From the NCBI GenBank assembly GCA_963828825.1, contig CAWHGF010000002.1, positions 558,001-622,000 on the forward strand: a DNA stretch of 64,000 nucleotides, written 5' to 3'. The position numbers and the translations under genes are program-made. The stretch comes from Bog-473 sp963828825 (GTDB lineage: Bacteria; Actinomycetota; Acidimicrobiia; Acidimicrobiales; RAAP-2). Of this stretch, positions 1-8,209 are shown piece after piece. The notes beneath the pieces were generated by a model. The model searched no databases, had not been told where the DNA came from, and worked only from the letters and a program-made list of their open reading frames with translations. Every line of letters starts with the position of its first letter. The first letter of the stretch is position 1.

Positions 1-1
1 T

Positions 2-619
2 TGGTGGGAGGACGTGCACGAAGGAGACGAGCTGCCACCCCTGATCAAGGGTCCCATGCGCGTCACCGACATGATCGTATGGCACACCGGCATGGGCATG
101 GGACTGTACGGCGTTGCCGCGCTCCGGCTCGGGCACGACCAGCTGCAGCGCATGCCCCGCTTCTTCAAGCCCGACGACCTGAACATCCCTGACGTCCAAC
201 AACGCGTGCACTGGGATCCCGAATGGGCCCGGCGGGCCGGGAACCCGTCCTGCTACGACTATGGCCGCATGCGCGAGACCTGGCTGATCCACCTGTGCAC
301 CGACTGGATGGGTGACGATGCGTGGCTCTGGAAACTGGACTGTCAGTTCCGCAAGTTCAATTACGTGGGCGACACCCATTGGATGCGGGGGCGGGTGACC
401 CGGAAGTACCTCGCTGAAGAGGATCGTCCGGCGGTGGACCTCGAGGTGTGGGGGGAGAACCAACGGGGCGAGAAGACGACGCCCGGCCATGCGACCGTGT
501 TGCTTCCCTCCCGGGAACACGGCGAAGTCCTGCTCCCCCTGCCACCGGGAGGGGCCACCACCTGCCAAGAAGCACTCGATGCCCTGGCCGACCGGTTCGC
601 CGCGGAGGAAATGCAGTGA
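2..619 (+). CDS. MaoC-like acyl dehydratase, 5' truncated by window edge
   Basis: The reading frame is open from base 2, so the true start lies outside the window. The visible 205 residues match the FAS1-like dehydratase/MaoC hot-dog family, which hydrates enoyl-CoA thioesters in the cytoplasm. Supporting stretches are an opening WWEDVHEGDELPPL, the WHTGMGMG segment, the conserved DYGRMRETWLIHL helix region, DDAWLWKL and the terminal PGHATVLLPSR. The stop overlaps the GTG of the next enoyl-CoA hydratase by 4 bp (GTGA), so the two are translationally coupled and belong to one beta-oxidation-like operon. The family is clear; the substrate is not visible. Confidence 0.85.
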   Translation, partial: WWEDVHEGDELPPLIKGPMRVTDMIVWHTGMGMGLYGVAALRLGHDQLQRMPRFFKPDDLNIPDVQQRVHWDPEWARRAGNPSCYDYGRMRETWLIHLCTDWMGDDAWLWKLDCQFRKFNYVGDTHWMRGRVTRKYLAEEDRPAVDLEVWGENQRGEKTTPGHATVLLPSREHGEVLLPLPPGGATTCQEALDALADRFAAEEMQ

Positions 620-1425
620 AGCCGTACCCCGACATGCCCCCCGGGATCACCCGTGAACACGAGGGGTCGGTCCTGCGTTTGCGCTTCAACCGGCCGGAGC
701 GCCGCAACAGCCTCACCGACCCGATCGTCTATGCGTTGACCGACACCATGGATGCCGCGGCGAGCGACGAGTCCGTGCGGGTCATCCACCTCGAAGGTGA
801 AGGGGAGCACTTCTGCTCCGGCTTCGACCTCGCCGAGCGGACACCGGGTCCCGAACGCCCCCGGGTGGGTTCGGTGCACCGGCGCATGAACGGGCACGTC
901 AACCGCCTCATCCCGGCGATGCTGTCCTGCCAGACACCGATCGTCTGCACCGCCCGCGGCTGGGTCATCGGCCTCGGTCTCGACATCCTCCTCGGCACGG
1001 ACTTCGCCGTGGTATCGGAGGACGCCCGGCTCTGGGCCCCCTTCACGACCTTTGCCTTCACACCCGACAGTGGCGCCACCTGGCTCATCCCTCGTCTCGT
1101 GGGTGTGGCCCGTGCCCGCGAGATGCTGATGTTGGGGGAGAAGGTCTCAGGAGAGGATGCCGCCTCGTGGGGGTTGGTCCATCGCGCCGTGCCGGCCGAC
1201 GACCTCGAGGCCGTCTCTCGGGAGCTCGTCGATCGCCTGGCCGCCGCACCGACCGTCGCGGTCGGGCTCACCAAGCTGTTGCTGCACCGCGGGCTGACCG
1301 CTGACCTCAACAGCCACCTGGCCGACGAAGCATGGGCGATGGAAGTCTCCAGCCGCTCGGAGGACTTCCGGGAGTACGCCCAGGCCAACAAGGAGCAGCG
1401 CGCGCCACGCTTCACCGGGCGCTAA
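616..1425 (+). CDS. enoyl-CoA hydratase/isomerase family protein
   Basis: A 269-residue crotonase-fold protein of normal family length. The GTG at 616 is chosen because it overlaps the upstream stop as GTGA and gives a standard N-terminus (ITREHEGSVLRLRFNRPERRN). The first oxyanion-hole loop is FCSGFDLAE and the second is WVIGLGLDILLG. The usual catalytic-Glu region reads FTTFAFTPDSGATWLIPRLVG, so the canonical glutamates are not evident and the reaction may be isomerisation, hydrolysis or another crotonase chemistry. It is cotranscribed with the MaoC gene. The next gene has its own promoter. Confidence 0.88.
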   Translation: MKPYPDMPPGITREHEGSVLRLRFNRPERRNSLTDPIVYALTDTMDAAASDESVRVIHLEGEGEHFCSGFDLAERTPGPERPRVGSVHRRMNGHVNRLIPAMLSCQTPIVCTARGWVIGLGLDILLGTDFAVVSEDARLWAPFTTFAFTPDSGATWLIPRLVGVARAREMLMLGEKVSGEDAASWGLVHRAVPADDLEAVSRELVDRLAAAPTVAVGLTKLLLHRGLTADLNSHLADEAWAMEVSSRSEDFREYAQANKEQRAPRFTGR

Positions 1426-1473
1426 CCCGATCGCGAAGTCGAGCGCGCGCTGCGGACGACGCCGACCGTTCGG

Positions 1474-1487
1474 ATATAATATTCAAG
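1474..1487 (+). promoter_or_regulatory. leaderless promoter with 13-mer motif, site A
   Basis: TATAAT at 1475-1480 is followed by 7 nt and then the ATG at 1488, so the transcript should start at or next to the start codon. The 13-mer ATATAATATTCAA (1474-1486) belongs to the shared ATAwAATATACAA family found at six other places up to 23 kb. It lies within GC-rich sequence and stands out sharply. Confidence 0.65.
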
Positions 1488-2729
1488 ATGGAGTTCGCTG
1501 CGGCAGATTCAGGTGCGGTGTCCGCGGCAGGACGACCTCTCGAAGGCGTCCGCGTGTTGGCCATCGAACAGATGCAGGCGCTCCCCTACGCCACCCAATT
1601 GTTGGGACGTCTCGGTGCCGACGTCGTCAAGATCGAGCCGCTGGCCGGCGAGCTCGGTCGCGCCTCACTGCCGGCGATGTCCGACCCCGGAGGTCGTTCC
1701 GTCGGAGCGACCTTCTTGCGCAACAACTTCAACAAGCGAAGCATCTGTGTGGACCTCAAACAGGCCGAGGGACGGCAACTCGTGCTCGACCTGGCTCCGC
1801 GCTTCGACATCTTTGCCGAGAATTTCAAGGCGGGTGCGATGGATCGGATGGGACTCGGCTACGACGGCATCGTGGCCGTTCATCCGAAAGTCGTCTACGC
1901 GTCTGTGTCGGGGTTCGGCAATTCTGTGCCAAGCCCGTACCGAGATTGGCCTGCCTTCGCGCCGATCGTCGAGGCCATGTCGGGTGTCTACGAGATGAAG
2001 CGCACGGGCGACCTCCCGCCCGTGGTGTCGCCGGTTGGCGCGCTCGGTGATATCGGGGCGGCGCTGTACACCTCCATCGGAATCCTTGCCGCTCTGCGGG
2101 ACCGCGACCGGACGGGGCGACCCGCCTACGTCGATGTCGCGATGCTCGATGCGGTGATGGCCATGACCGACATCGTCACCAACTACTGGTCGATGGGGGT
2201 CGACGGTGGCGACTCCGGGGCGGTGATCAATCATGGCTTCCGTGCCGCTGACGGCTGGTTCGTCATGCAGGTGGCCCGCGTCCACGTCTTCGAACGCCTC
2301 GCTCATCTCATCGGACATCCCGAGTGGCTCACCGACGAGCGTTTCGCCACTCCGTACGGCTGGGTCCAACAGCTCGACGAGGTCATCCGTCCGGCCATCG
2401 AGAAATGGGCTGCCGGCCGCAGCCGCTTGGAGGTGTGCGAAGCCCTGAGCCAGGCTGGCATCGCCGCCGGACCCTGCACGCGCGCCGAAGAGCTCGTTGA
2501 CGATGCCCACGTCAACGCCCGTCACATGCTGGTTGGCATCAATCGGACGGACGGTCTCGACCAACCGGTGCTCGTGCCGGGCAACCCGGCGATGATCGTG
2601 GACCGCTCCGAGAGCGGGGACCGACGCATCCCGTGGGTCGGAGAGCACACACAGGAGGTCTTGCGCGACGAGCTCGGGCTGACCGAATCGGCAATCGAGA
2701 CCCTGCGGTCGTCGTCGGTGGTCGGCTAG
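1488..2729 (+). CDS. CaiB/BaiF class III CoA-transferase
   Basis: A 413-residue family III CoA-transferase, which moves CoA between acyl-CoA donors and a carboxylic acid through an aspartyl-CoA intermediate. Features are the N-terminal PLEGVRVLAIEQ and the LGADVVKIEPLAGE nucleotide-binding start, the repeated RDIFAENF-type region, VVYASVSGFG, and GALGDIGAALYT, which carries the likely catalytic Asp. The ATG at 1488 is preferred over upstream in-frame codons because it lies 7 nt after a TATAAT box and matches the family N-terminus. It probably activates the pathway acid. The substrate cannot be inferred. Confidence 0.9.
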   Translation: MEFAAADSGAVSAAGRPLEGVRVLAIEQMQALPYATQLLGRLGADVVKIEPLAGELGRASLPAMSDPGGRSVGATFLRNNFNKRSICVDLKQAEGRQLVLDLAPRFDIFAENFKAGAMDRMGLGYDGIVAVHPKVVYASVSGFGNSVPSPYRDWPAFAPIVEAMSGVYEMKRTGDLPPVVSPVGALGDIGAALYTSIGILAALRDRDRTGRPAYVDVAMLDAVMAMTDIVTNYWSMGVDGGDSGAVINHGFRAADGWFVMQVARVHVFERLAHLIGHPEWLTDERFATPYGWVQQLDEVIRPAIEKWAAGRSRLEVCEALSQAGIAAGPCTRAEELVDDAHVNARHMLVGINRTDGLDQPVLVPGNPAMIVDRSESGDRRIPWVGEHTQEVLRDELGLTESAIETLRSSSVVG

Positions 2730-2748
2730 CCGCCGGCCTGGACTCGAG

Positions 2749-3555
2749 TTACGCCTGACCCGTCCCTTCGCCCCGCCCGAGACGGGCGCGTAGTCGCCCG
2801 AGACCAGCGACGAATTCAGGGCGCCCCATGGACCACTGCTGCCGCTCGAGTTCCAGGTCGATGGCGTTCGACGCCCGCACACGGGTGAAACCGTCATCGA
2901 GGGTTTGGCGCGTGAGGGCCATGAGCGCAGGATCGTGCCCTGCGGCGCGTGCTGCTAGCTGCCACGCCGCGTCGAGGAGCTGGCTCTCGGGAACGCAGCG
3001 CCACGCCAGTTGACGGCGGGCCGCCTCCTCACCGTCCAACGTCTCTCCGAACAAGGACAGCGCAGCAGCGCCCTGGCGACCTATGCGACGGCCTAACTGC
3101 CACAGGTGACCGCCTCCGGGATGGAGCCCGACATCGAGGAATCTGGTCTCGAACCGGGCGGAGGGTGAGCACAGGATCACATCGCAGGCCAGGGCGAGAT
3201 TCATGCCGGCCCCGAGGGCCGGGCCGTTGACCGCGGCGACCGTCGGCAGCCCGCACTCCATCACGGCGACGAATCCGGCATACATCTCGCGCAGGGGTGC
3301 CCGGGGCTCGAGGAGGTCGTCGACCGATCCTCCGGCGGAGAACACCGTGCCCGTCGCGGTGAGCACCATCGCCCCGACCCTCTCGTCGGAGCTCACCTGT
3401 CGCACGGCCTCGGCCAACGCCCGGGTCATGGTGAGCGACAGCGCGTTGCGGTCAGCCGGGTGGTCGAGGGTGACGATGGCCACGGCCTCACGGCGGTCAA
3501 CTCGCACGTAGCCCGGATCCGGCTGCGAGGTTGCCACTCCCCCGGGCTCCGCCAT
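2749..3555 (-). CDS. enoyl-CoA hydratase/isomerase family protein
   Basis: A 268-residue crotonase. It shows VAIVTLDHPADRNALS at the N-terminus, the oxyanion-hole loops TVFSAGGSVDDLL and NGPALGAGMNLALACD, and the FETRFLDVGLHPGGGHLWQLGRRIG segment. Two in-frame ATGs exist (3561 and 3555). The inner one is chosen because a TATATT box on this strand (3567-3562) ends 6 nt before it, matching the leaderless pattern of the neighbours. It is divergent from the acyl-CoA synthetase at 3575, with only 19 bp between the two start codons, and converges on the CoA-transferase gene. Confidence 0.87.
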   Translation of the reverse strand: MAEPGGVATSQPDPGYVRVDRREAVAIVTLDHPADRNALSLTMTRALAEAVRQVSSDERVGAMVLTATGTVFSAGGSVDDLLEPRAPLREMYAGFVAVMECGLPTVAAVNGPALGAGMNLALACDVILCSPSARFETRFLDVGLHPGGGHLWQLGRRIGRQGAAALSLFGETLDGEEAARRQLAWRCVPESQLLDAAWQLAARAAGHDPALMALTRQTLDDGFTRVRASNAIDLELERQQWSMGRPEFVAGLGRLRARLGRGEGTGQA

Positions 3556-3574
3556 TCGCATAATATATACAACC
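3556..3574. promoter_or_regulatory. overlapping divergent leaderless promoters, 13-mer site B
   Basis: The whole intergenic space between the ATG at 3555 (minus) and the GTG at 3575 (plus) is 19 bp. It contains ATAATATATACAA (3560-3572). The minus strand reads TATATT then 6 nt to ATG. The plus strand reads TAATAT (3561-3566) then 8 nt to GTG. One AT block therefore appears to supply both -10 boxes. Confidence 0.65.
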
Positions 3575-5179
3575 GTGCCAAGCGAAGACCAGGCAACCGG
3601 CGCGTCGGGTGATCGGCAGCCTCGGACGATTCCCGAGGCGCTGGATCAGGCGGCGGACCGCTTCGGGGGCGATGAGGCTCTGGTCGACGGAACGACCCGA
3701 CTGTCGTTCCGGGACCTGGCCGAACGCGTCGACCACGTGGCGCGCGCGCTGGTGGCGAGCGGTATCGAGCGCGGCGACCGCGTGGCCCTGTGGGCGCCCA
3801 ACAGCGCGACGTGGGTGATCACCAGTTTCGCCGTCTACGCGGTCGGTGCCCTGCTGGTGCCACTCAACACGCGGTACCGCGGCGAGGAGGCCGGCCACGT
3901 GCTGCGCACCTCGCGCGCTCGCCTGCTCTTCGGCGTGACCGACCTGCTCGGTTCCGACCTGGTGGCATTGCTGACCGACATGGCCGGGCTCGAGGGCCTG
4001 GAGGAGATCGTGGTGCTGGAGGGACCACCGCGGCCGGGGTGTACGACGCTCACCGAGTTCAGCGCCCGGGCCACCGACGCCCACGGGCGGGAGGTGGCGC
4101 GTCGCCGGGCCGCCGTGACCGCGGATGACGCCTCCGACATCATCTTCACCTCGGGGACGACCGGCAAGCCGAAAGGCGCCGTGCTGGGGCACGGCGCCAG
4201 TGTCCGCACCTACATAGCCTGGTCCGAACTGGTCGGCCTGCGGAGAGGCGACCGGTACCTCGTCGTCTATCCGTTCTTCCACACGGCCGGGCTCAAGTCG
4301 GGAGTGCTCGCCTGCGTCCTGCGGGGCGCCACCATCCTCCCCCATGCCGTCTTCGACGTCGTGCCGGTGATGGAGCGCGTGGCGGCGGAGCGGATCACCA
4401 TGCTGCCCGGGCCCCCGACCGTCTTTCAGTCAATCCTCAATCATCCGGACTTCGCGTCGTTCGACCTGTCCTCCCTGCGCCTCTCGGTGACCGGAGCTGC
4501 CACCGTCCCCGTCGAGGTGATCCGCCGCATGCGCGCCGAGCTGCGTTTCGAGACCGTCGTGACCGGCTACGGACTCACCGAGACGACGGGCACGGTCAGC
4601 ATGTGCCGCCACGACGACCGGCCCGAGGTGATCGCCAGCACCGTGGGGCGACCTCTCCCCGGAGTGAGCGTTCGCATCGTGGACGACGAGGGCCATTCCC
4701 TTGCCCCGGGTGACCCGGGTGAGATCCTCGTCCAGGGATTCAATGTCATGAAGGGGTACTTCGAGGACCCGGTGGCGACGAAGGAGGCGATCGACGAGGA
4801 CGGATGGCTCCGCACGGGGGACATCGGCATTCTGGGCCACGACGGCAACCTGCGGATCACGGACCGGAAGAAGGACATGTACATCGTGGGCGGCTTCAAC
4901 GCTTATCCAGCCGAGATCGAGGGCATCATGGTCGGCCATCCGCAGGTGGGCCAGGTGGCAGTCGTGGGCATCCCCGATGACCGGCTGGGGGAGGTCGGTG
5001 TCGCCTTCGTCGTCCCTCGTCCCGGCCAGGTGGTCGACCCGGAGGAGCTCGTGGCCTGGTGCCGGGAGCACATGGCGAACTTCAAGGTCCCGCGCTCCGT
5101 ACGAGTCGTGGACTCGCTCCCGCTGAATCCCACGGGCAAGGTCATGAAGTTCGAGCTGCGCGCCCAGCTTGCCGGGTGA
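3575..5179 (+). CDS. acyl-CoA synthetase (AMP-forming, class I adenylate-forming)
   Basis: A 534-residue fatty/aryl acyl-CoA ligase that adenylates a carboxylic acid and transfers it to CoA. The P-loop IIFTSGTTGKPKGAV lies near residue 190, the A5 motif is GYGLTETTG, the A7/A8 region is WLRTGDIG followed by RITDRKKDMYIVGGFNAYPAEIE, and the C-terminal lysine motif is PLNPTGKVMKFELR. The GTG start at 3575 is supported by the tight divergent promoter. It is likely the entry enzyme for the acid degraded by the surrounding enzymes. Confidence 0.92.
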   Translation: MPSEDQATGASGDRQPRTIPEALDQAADRFGGDEALVDGTTRLSFRDLAERVDHVARALVASGIERGDRVALWAPNSATWVITSFAVYAVGALLVPLNTRYRGEEAGHVLRTSRARLLFGVTDLLGSDLVALLTDMAGLEGLEEIVVLEGPPRPGCTTLTEFSARATDAHGREVARRRAAVTADDASDIIFTSGTTGKPKGAVLGHGASVRTYIAWSELVGLRRGDRYLVVYPFFHTAGLKSGVLACVLRGATILPHAVFDVVPVMERVAAERITMLPGPPTVFQSILNHPDFASFDLSSLRLSVTGAATVPVEVIRRMRAELRFETVVTGYGLTETTGTVSMCRHDDRPEVIASTVGRPLPGVSVRIVDDEGHSLAPGDPGEILVQGFNVMKGYFEDPVATKEAIDEDGWLRTGDIGILGHDGNLRITDRKKDMYIVGGFNAYPAEIEGIMVGHPQVGQVAVVGIPDDRLGEVGVAFVVPRPGQVVDPEELVAWCREHMANFKVPRSVRVVDSLPLNPTGKVMKFELRAQLAG

Positions 5180-5222
5180 GCTCCGGCTCCGACCGGGCTG
5201 ACCCCGTCGTGGAACGTGTGCC

Positions 5223-6512
5223 TCAGGTCCAGGCCACGACCGGCCCGGCCACCGCGATCATCTCCGAGAGCTGACGCGGGTCGGTGGCCAGGGTGCAGAG
5301 CCCGTTTCCTGCCGGCAGCCCGCCGAGGACCAACCGACGCAGCCGCTCCCGGTGGGCATCGGCGTCGAGGCGCTCGCCCTCGGGGTCCCACGCTTCGACG
5401 GGGACTCGGATCCCCAGCGTTGCCGCCGCGTCCGCGACCGGCGTCGTTGCCTCTGCCTGGGCGAGATCGATCACGGCCAACGCCGGACGGCCGGGGTGCC
5501 GGAACAGCGAGACCGCGACACAGGCGGCGGCAAAACCCGGAGCGGAGGTTGACGGGACGATCACCGCGCCCAGCCGGGTCGTGCCGAGCGTGCGTGCCAC
5601 CCAAAAACCGGCGTCGCCGGCGTCGGCCGCGATCAGCGCGCCGCCGGCCACATGTTCCGCATAGTGCATGGTGGCCCGGCTCGGTGGCAGCGGCTGTGTC
5701 CCGACGGCCCATCCCCGCTGGGTGACCTCCGTCAGGCGCGCCCGCAACGGCGGCATGGCCAGCGGCACGCGACGATTGTGATCACACCGTTCGGCCAGGG
5801 GGGCCAGGCCGGCGGGAGGGATCGTGAGGGCGGGGGCGAGCCGCCAGCGCTCGTCTGGAGACTCGGACTGGTCGAGTCCCGTCGCGATGATCAGGTCTGC
5901 CTGGCCGAGCCCGCTCAGCACGAAGTCGTCGGCTTGCAGCCCGATTGTCGCCAAGTGGTGTCGGCTCCTCCAGTCGAACACCCCCTTCGCGCCCCAGGTG
6001 TTCAGGACGCCGACCCCGGTCGACACGGCCAGGTCGTGCAGGCCCGGCACGGATCCCTGCACGACGACGCCAGGACCGGCCAGCAGAACCAAACTCGAGG
6101 CGGCGCCCACTGCCTTGACCGCTTCCTCGGCCGGCCCGACCCAGTTGTCATCGGGCGCCAGGGGCGGCGGGACGAAGCTCTCGACCGGCTGATCCGGGTC
6201 CAGAGTGAAGCGAATCTCCACTTCCCCCGAGGACGACAGTAGGGGGACAGCGCCCACTAACGCCTCAGCCGAGTCCGCCTCGATGGTGCGACATGGCTCG
6301 TGCCCGAGCCCGGGCAGCCAGAACAGGCCATCACCCCGGTGCGCCGCGGCGCGGGCAACGTGGACCCTTTGGTGGGCCACCGCGAACAGCGGAGCCACAG
6401 CACCGGACATCGGTACGACCTCGAGGGCACCGAAGGGTGCCCCGTAGGTGGCGTCGATACCCGAGACCAGGGCCACTCGTCGCCAGAGCTCGGCCGCGGT
6501 GATGGTGGTCAC
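5223..6512 (-). CDS. degenerate thiamine-pyrophosphate-enzyme-like protein
   Basis: 429 residues. The middle third resembles the central domain of acetolactate synthase-type enzymes (LVLLAGPGVVVQGSVPGL, LNTWGAKGVFDWRS, ADLIIATGLD). The N-terminal PYR-like part is short, with YGAPFGALEVVP where VFGVPG is usual and no catalytic Glu recognisable. The C-terminal part (IAADAGDAGFWVARTLG) lacks a clean GDG...N cofactor motif. It is therefore probably not a standard TPP catalyst. The GTG at 6512 starts 31 bp after the upstream hydratase stop; longer starts would run into that gene. It is the last gene of the 9567-5223 operon. The role is unknown. Confidence 0.7.
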   Translation of the reverse strand: MTTITAAELWRRVALVSGIDATYGAPFGALEVVPMSGAVAPLFAVAHQRVHVARAAAHRGDGLFWLPGLGHEPCRTIEADSAEALVGAVPLLSSSGEVEIRFTLDPDQPVESFVPPPLAPDDNWVGPAEEAVKAVGAASSLVLLAGPGVVVQGSVPGLHDLAVSTGVGVLNTWGAKGVFDWRSRHHLATIGLQADDFVLSGLGQADLIIATGLDQSESPDERWRLAPALTIPPAGLAPLAERCDHNRRVPLAMPPLRARLTEVTQRGWAVGTQPLPPSRATMHYAEHVAGGALIAADAGDAGFWVARTLGTTRLGAVIVPSTSAPGFAAACVAVSLFRHPGRPALAVIDLAQAEATTPVADAAATLGIRVPVEAWDPEGERLDADAHRERLRRLVLGGLPAGNGLCTLATDPRQLSEMIAVAGPVVAWT

Positions 6513-6543
6513 GTTGGGCGCTCGACCATGGTGGAGCCCCGGG

Positions 6544-7353
6544 TCAATTCGCTCCGGACCCCTCAATGGTGGCCCAACGCGGCTCCCGCTTCTCGGCGAA
6601 GGCCGCAGGCCCCTCGACCTGGTCGGGATGGCCCCACAGGGAGACCAGCTCGGTGGCACCGGCCTTACAGGCGTCGGTGAGCCCCCGCTCGAGGGCTCCC
6701 CACAGCGCCCGCTTCGTGGCCGCCATGGCGGCGGGCGAGTTGCGGGCGATCTTCTCGGCCAACGCCTGCGCCTCCTCGCGCAGGCGTTCTGGTGGGTCGA
6801 CCACCTGACTGACCATGCCGAGCGCCAGCGCTCGTTCGGCGGACATGCGCTCGTGCCGACCGACCAGGGCCATGCGCAGCACCGCTTCGAAGGGCATGCG
6901 ACGGGCCAGCCCGATCAGCTCGTAGGCCGCCACCTGTCCCACCGACACGTGGGGGTCGAGAAACGTGGCGTCGGACGCCGCGATCACGATGTCGGCGTCG
7001 GCGATCCAGTGGAATCCCCCGCCGGCGCAGATCCCGTTGACCGCCGTGATGACGGGCTTCCAGACGCCGTTGTGCCAGGACGTGAAGTGAAAGTCGAACG
7101 TCTCGCTCTGCTCTCGGTACCGCTCGAACCCGATGCCGTCGGACGCGATCTCTATCATGTCGGCGCCGGTCTGGAAGGCCTTGCCCTCCCCAGTATGGAC
7201 GATGACGCGTACCGCGGGGTCTGCGTCCAACTCCTTCCATGCCTCGGCGAACTCGTCGCGCATGGCGTTGTTCATCGCATTGAGGCGTTCCGGGCGATTG
7301 TTGATCAACCAGCCAACCGGGCCGTGGCGCTCGATCTTCAGAGTTTCATACAC
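6544..7353 (-). CDS. enoyl-CoA hydratase family protein, copy 1 of tandem pair
   Basis: A 269-residue crotonase with GPVGWLINNRPERLNAM, the oxyanion-hole loops AFQTGADMIEI and NGICAGGGFHWIADADI, and HVSVGQVAAYELIGLARRM. The GTG at 7353 is chosen because an AGAGGG ribosome site lies upstream and the N-terminus matches the sister gene. About 127 residues from VSVGQVAAYE to the end are identical to the next gene upstream (7385-8209), whereas the N-terminal half differs widely. It is in one operon with that gene, the acyl-CoA dehydrogenase and the TPP-like gene. Confidence 0.88.
   Translation of the reverse strand: MYETLKIERHGPVGWLINNRPERLNAMNNAMRDEFAEAWKELDADPAVRVIVHTGEGKAFQTGADMIEIASDGIGFERYREQSETFDFHFTSWHNGVWKPVITAVNGICAGGGFHWIADADIVIAASDATFLDPHVSVGQVAAYELIGLARRMPFEAVLRMALVGRHERMSAERALALGMVSQVVDPPERLREEAQALAEKIARNSPAAMAATKRALWGALERGLTDACKAGATELVSLWGHPDQVEGPAAFAEKREPRWATIEGSGAN
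6571..7004. repeat. direct repeat, copy 1 (about 434 bp)
   Basis: This block aligns without gaps to 7421-7854 (offset 850 bp), and I count only nine mismatches. It covers the 3' half of one hydratase gene, and its partner covers the 3' half of the sister gene. Beyond 7004 identity drops quickly. Confidence 0.9.
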
Positions 7354-7384
7354 CGTTGAGAGTCCCTCTCGTCGATTCTCGGTC

Positions 7385-8209
7385 TCACGTTTCTGGGATG
7401 GGTCCTGTGGCCGTCGGTGCGGCCCAGCGCGGCTCCCTCTTCTCGGCGAAGGCCGCAGGCCCCTCGACCTGGTCGGGATGGCCCCACAGGGAGACCAGCT
7501 CGGTGGCACCGGCCTTGCAGGCGTCGGTGAGCCCCCGCTCGAGGGCTCCCCACAGCGCCCGCTTCGTGGCCGCCATGGCGGCGGGCGAGTTGCGGGCGAT
7601 CTTCTCGGCCAACGCCTGCGCCTCCTCGCGCAGGCGTTCTGGTGGGTCGACCACCTGACTGACCATGCCGAGCGCCAGCGCTCGTTCGGCAGACATGCGC
7701 TCGTGCCGTCCGACCAGGGCCATGCGCAGCACCGCTTCGAAGGGCATGCGACGGGCCAGCCCGATCAGCTCGTAGGCCGCCACCTGTCCCACCGACACGT
7801 GGGAATCGAGGAACGTGGCGTCGGACGCCGCGATCACGATGTCGGCATCGGCGACGAAGTGCAGGCCGCCGCCTACGCACATCCCGTTGACGGCGGCGAT
7901 GACCGGCTTCCACACCGCGTTCTGCCATGACGTCAGGCGCAGCTCGGCACGACGCGTGCGACCGGACTGCTTACGCAGGGCATCGGGATCCCGGCTGAGC
8001 TGGACGACATCGAGGCCGGTCTGGAACATGCCGCCCGCACCCGTGTTCACGATGACCCGGACATCGGGATCCTGGTCCAACTCGCGCCAGGCCGCCTCCA
8101 GCTCGTCGAGCATGACGGCATCCATGGCGTTCCCCGACTGCGGGCGATTGAAGATGAGCCATCCGACCGGTCCGTCGCGTTCGACCAGGAGCGTGGAGTA
8201 CGGGTTCAA
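7385..8209 (-). CDS. enoyl-CoA hydratase family protein, copy 2 of tandem pair
   Basis: A 274-residue crotonase with GPVGWLIFNRPQSGNAMD, the oxyanion-hole loops MFQTGLDVVQL and NGMCVGGGLHFVADADI, and the same VSVGQVAAYELIGLARRM segment as copy 1. A TTG at 8209 overlaps the upstream dehydrogenase stop (TTGA) and has GGGAGG upstream. An ATG at 8230 would give seven more residues and is the alternative. The C-terminal half is identical to copy 1. The divergent N-terminal substrate loops suggest different substrates for the pair. Confidence 0.88.
   Translation of the reverse strand: MNPYSTLLVERDGPVGWLIFNRPQSGNAMDAVMLDELEAAWRELDQDPDVRVIVNTGAGGMFQTGLDVVQLSRDPDALRKQSGRTRRAELRLTSWQNAVWKPVIAAVNGMCVGGGLHFVADADIVIAASDATFLDSHVSVGQVAAYELIGLARRMPFEAVLRMALVGRHERMSAERALALGMVSQVVDPPERLREEAQALAEKIARNSPAAMAATKRALWGALERGLTDACKAGATELVSLWGHPDQVEGPAAFAEKREPRWAAPTATGPIPET
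7421..7854. repeat. direct repeat, copy 2 (about 434 bp)
   Basis: Partner of 6571-7004. The near-identity is restricted to the 3' parts of two adjacent hydratase genes, which points to recent gene conversion or a partial duplication. Confidence 0.9.

Noticed and set aside
1665..2897. 410-codon open frame on the minus strand
   Set aside because: It is antisense to the CoA-transferase gene and has shadow-type composition. The opposite strand has a clear family match.
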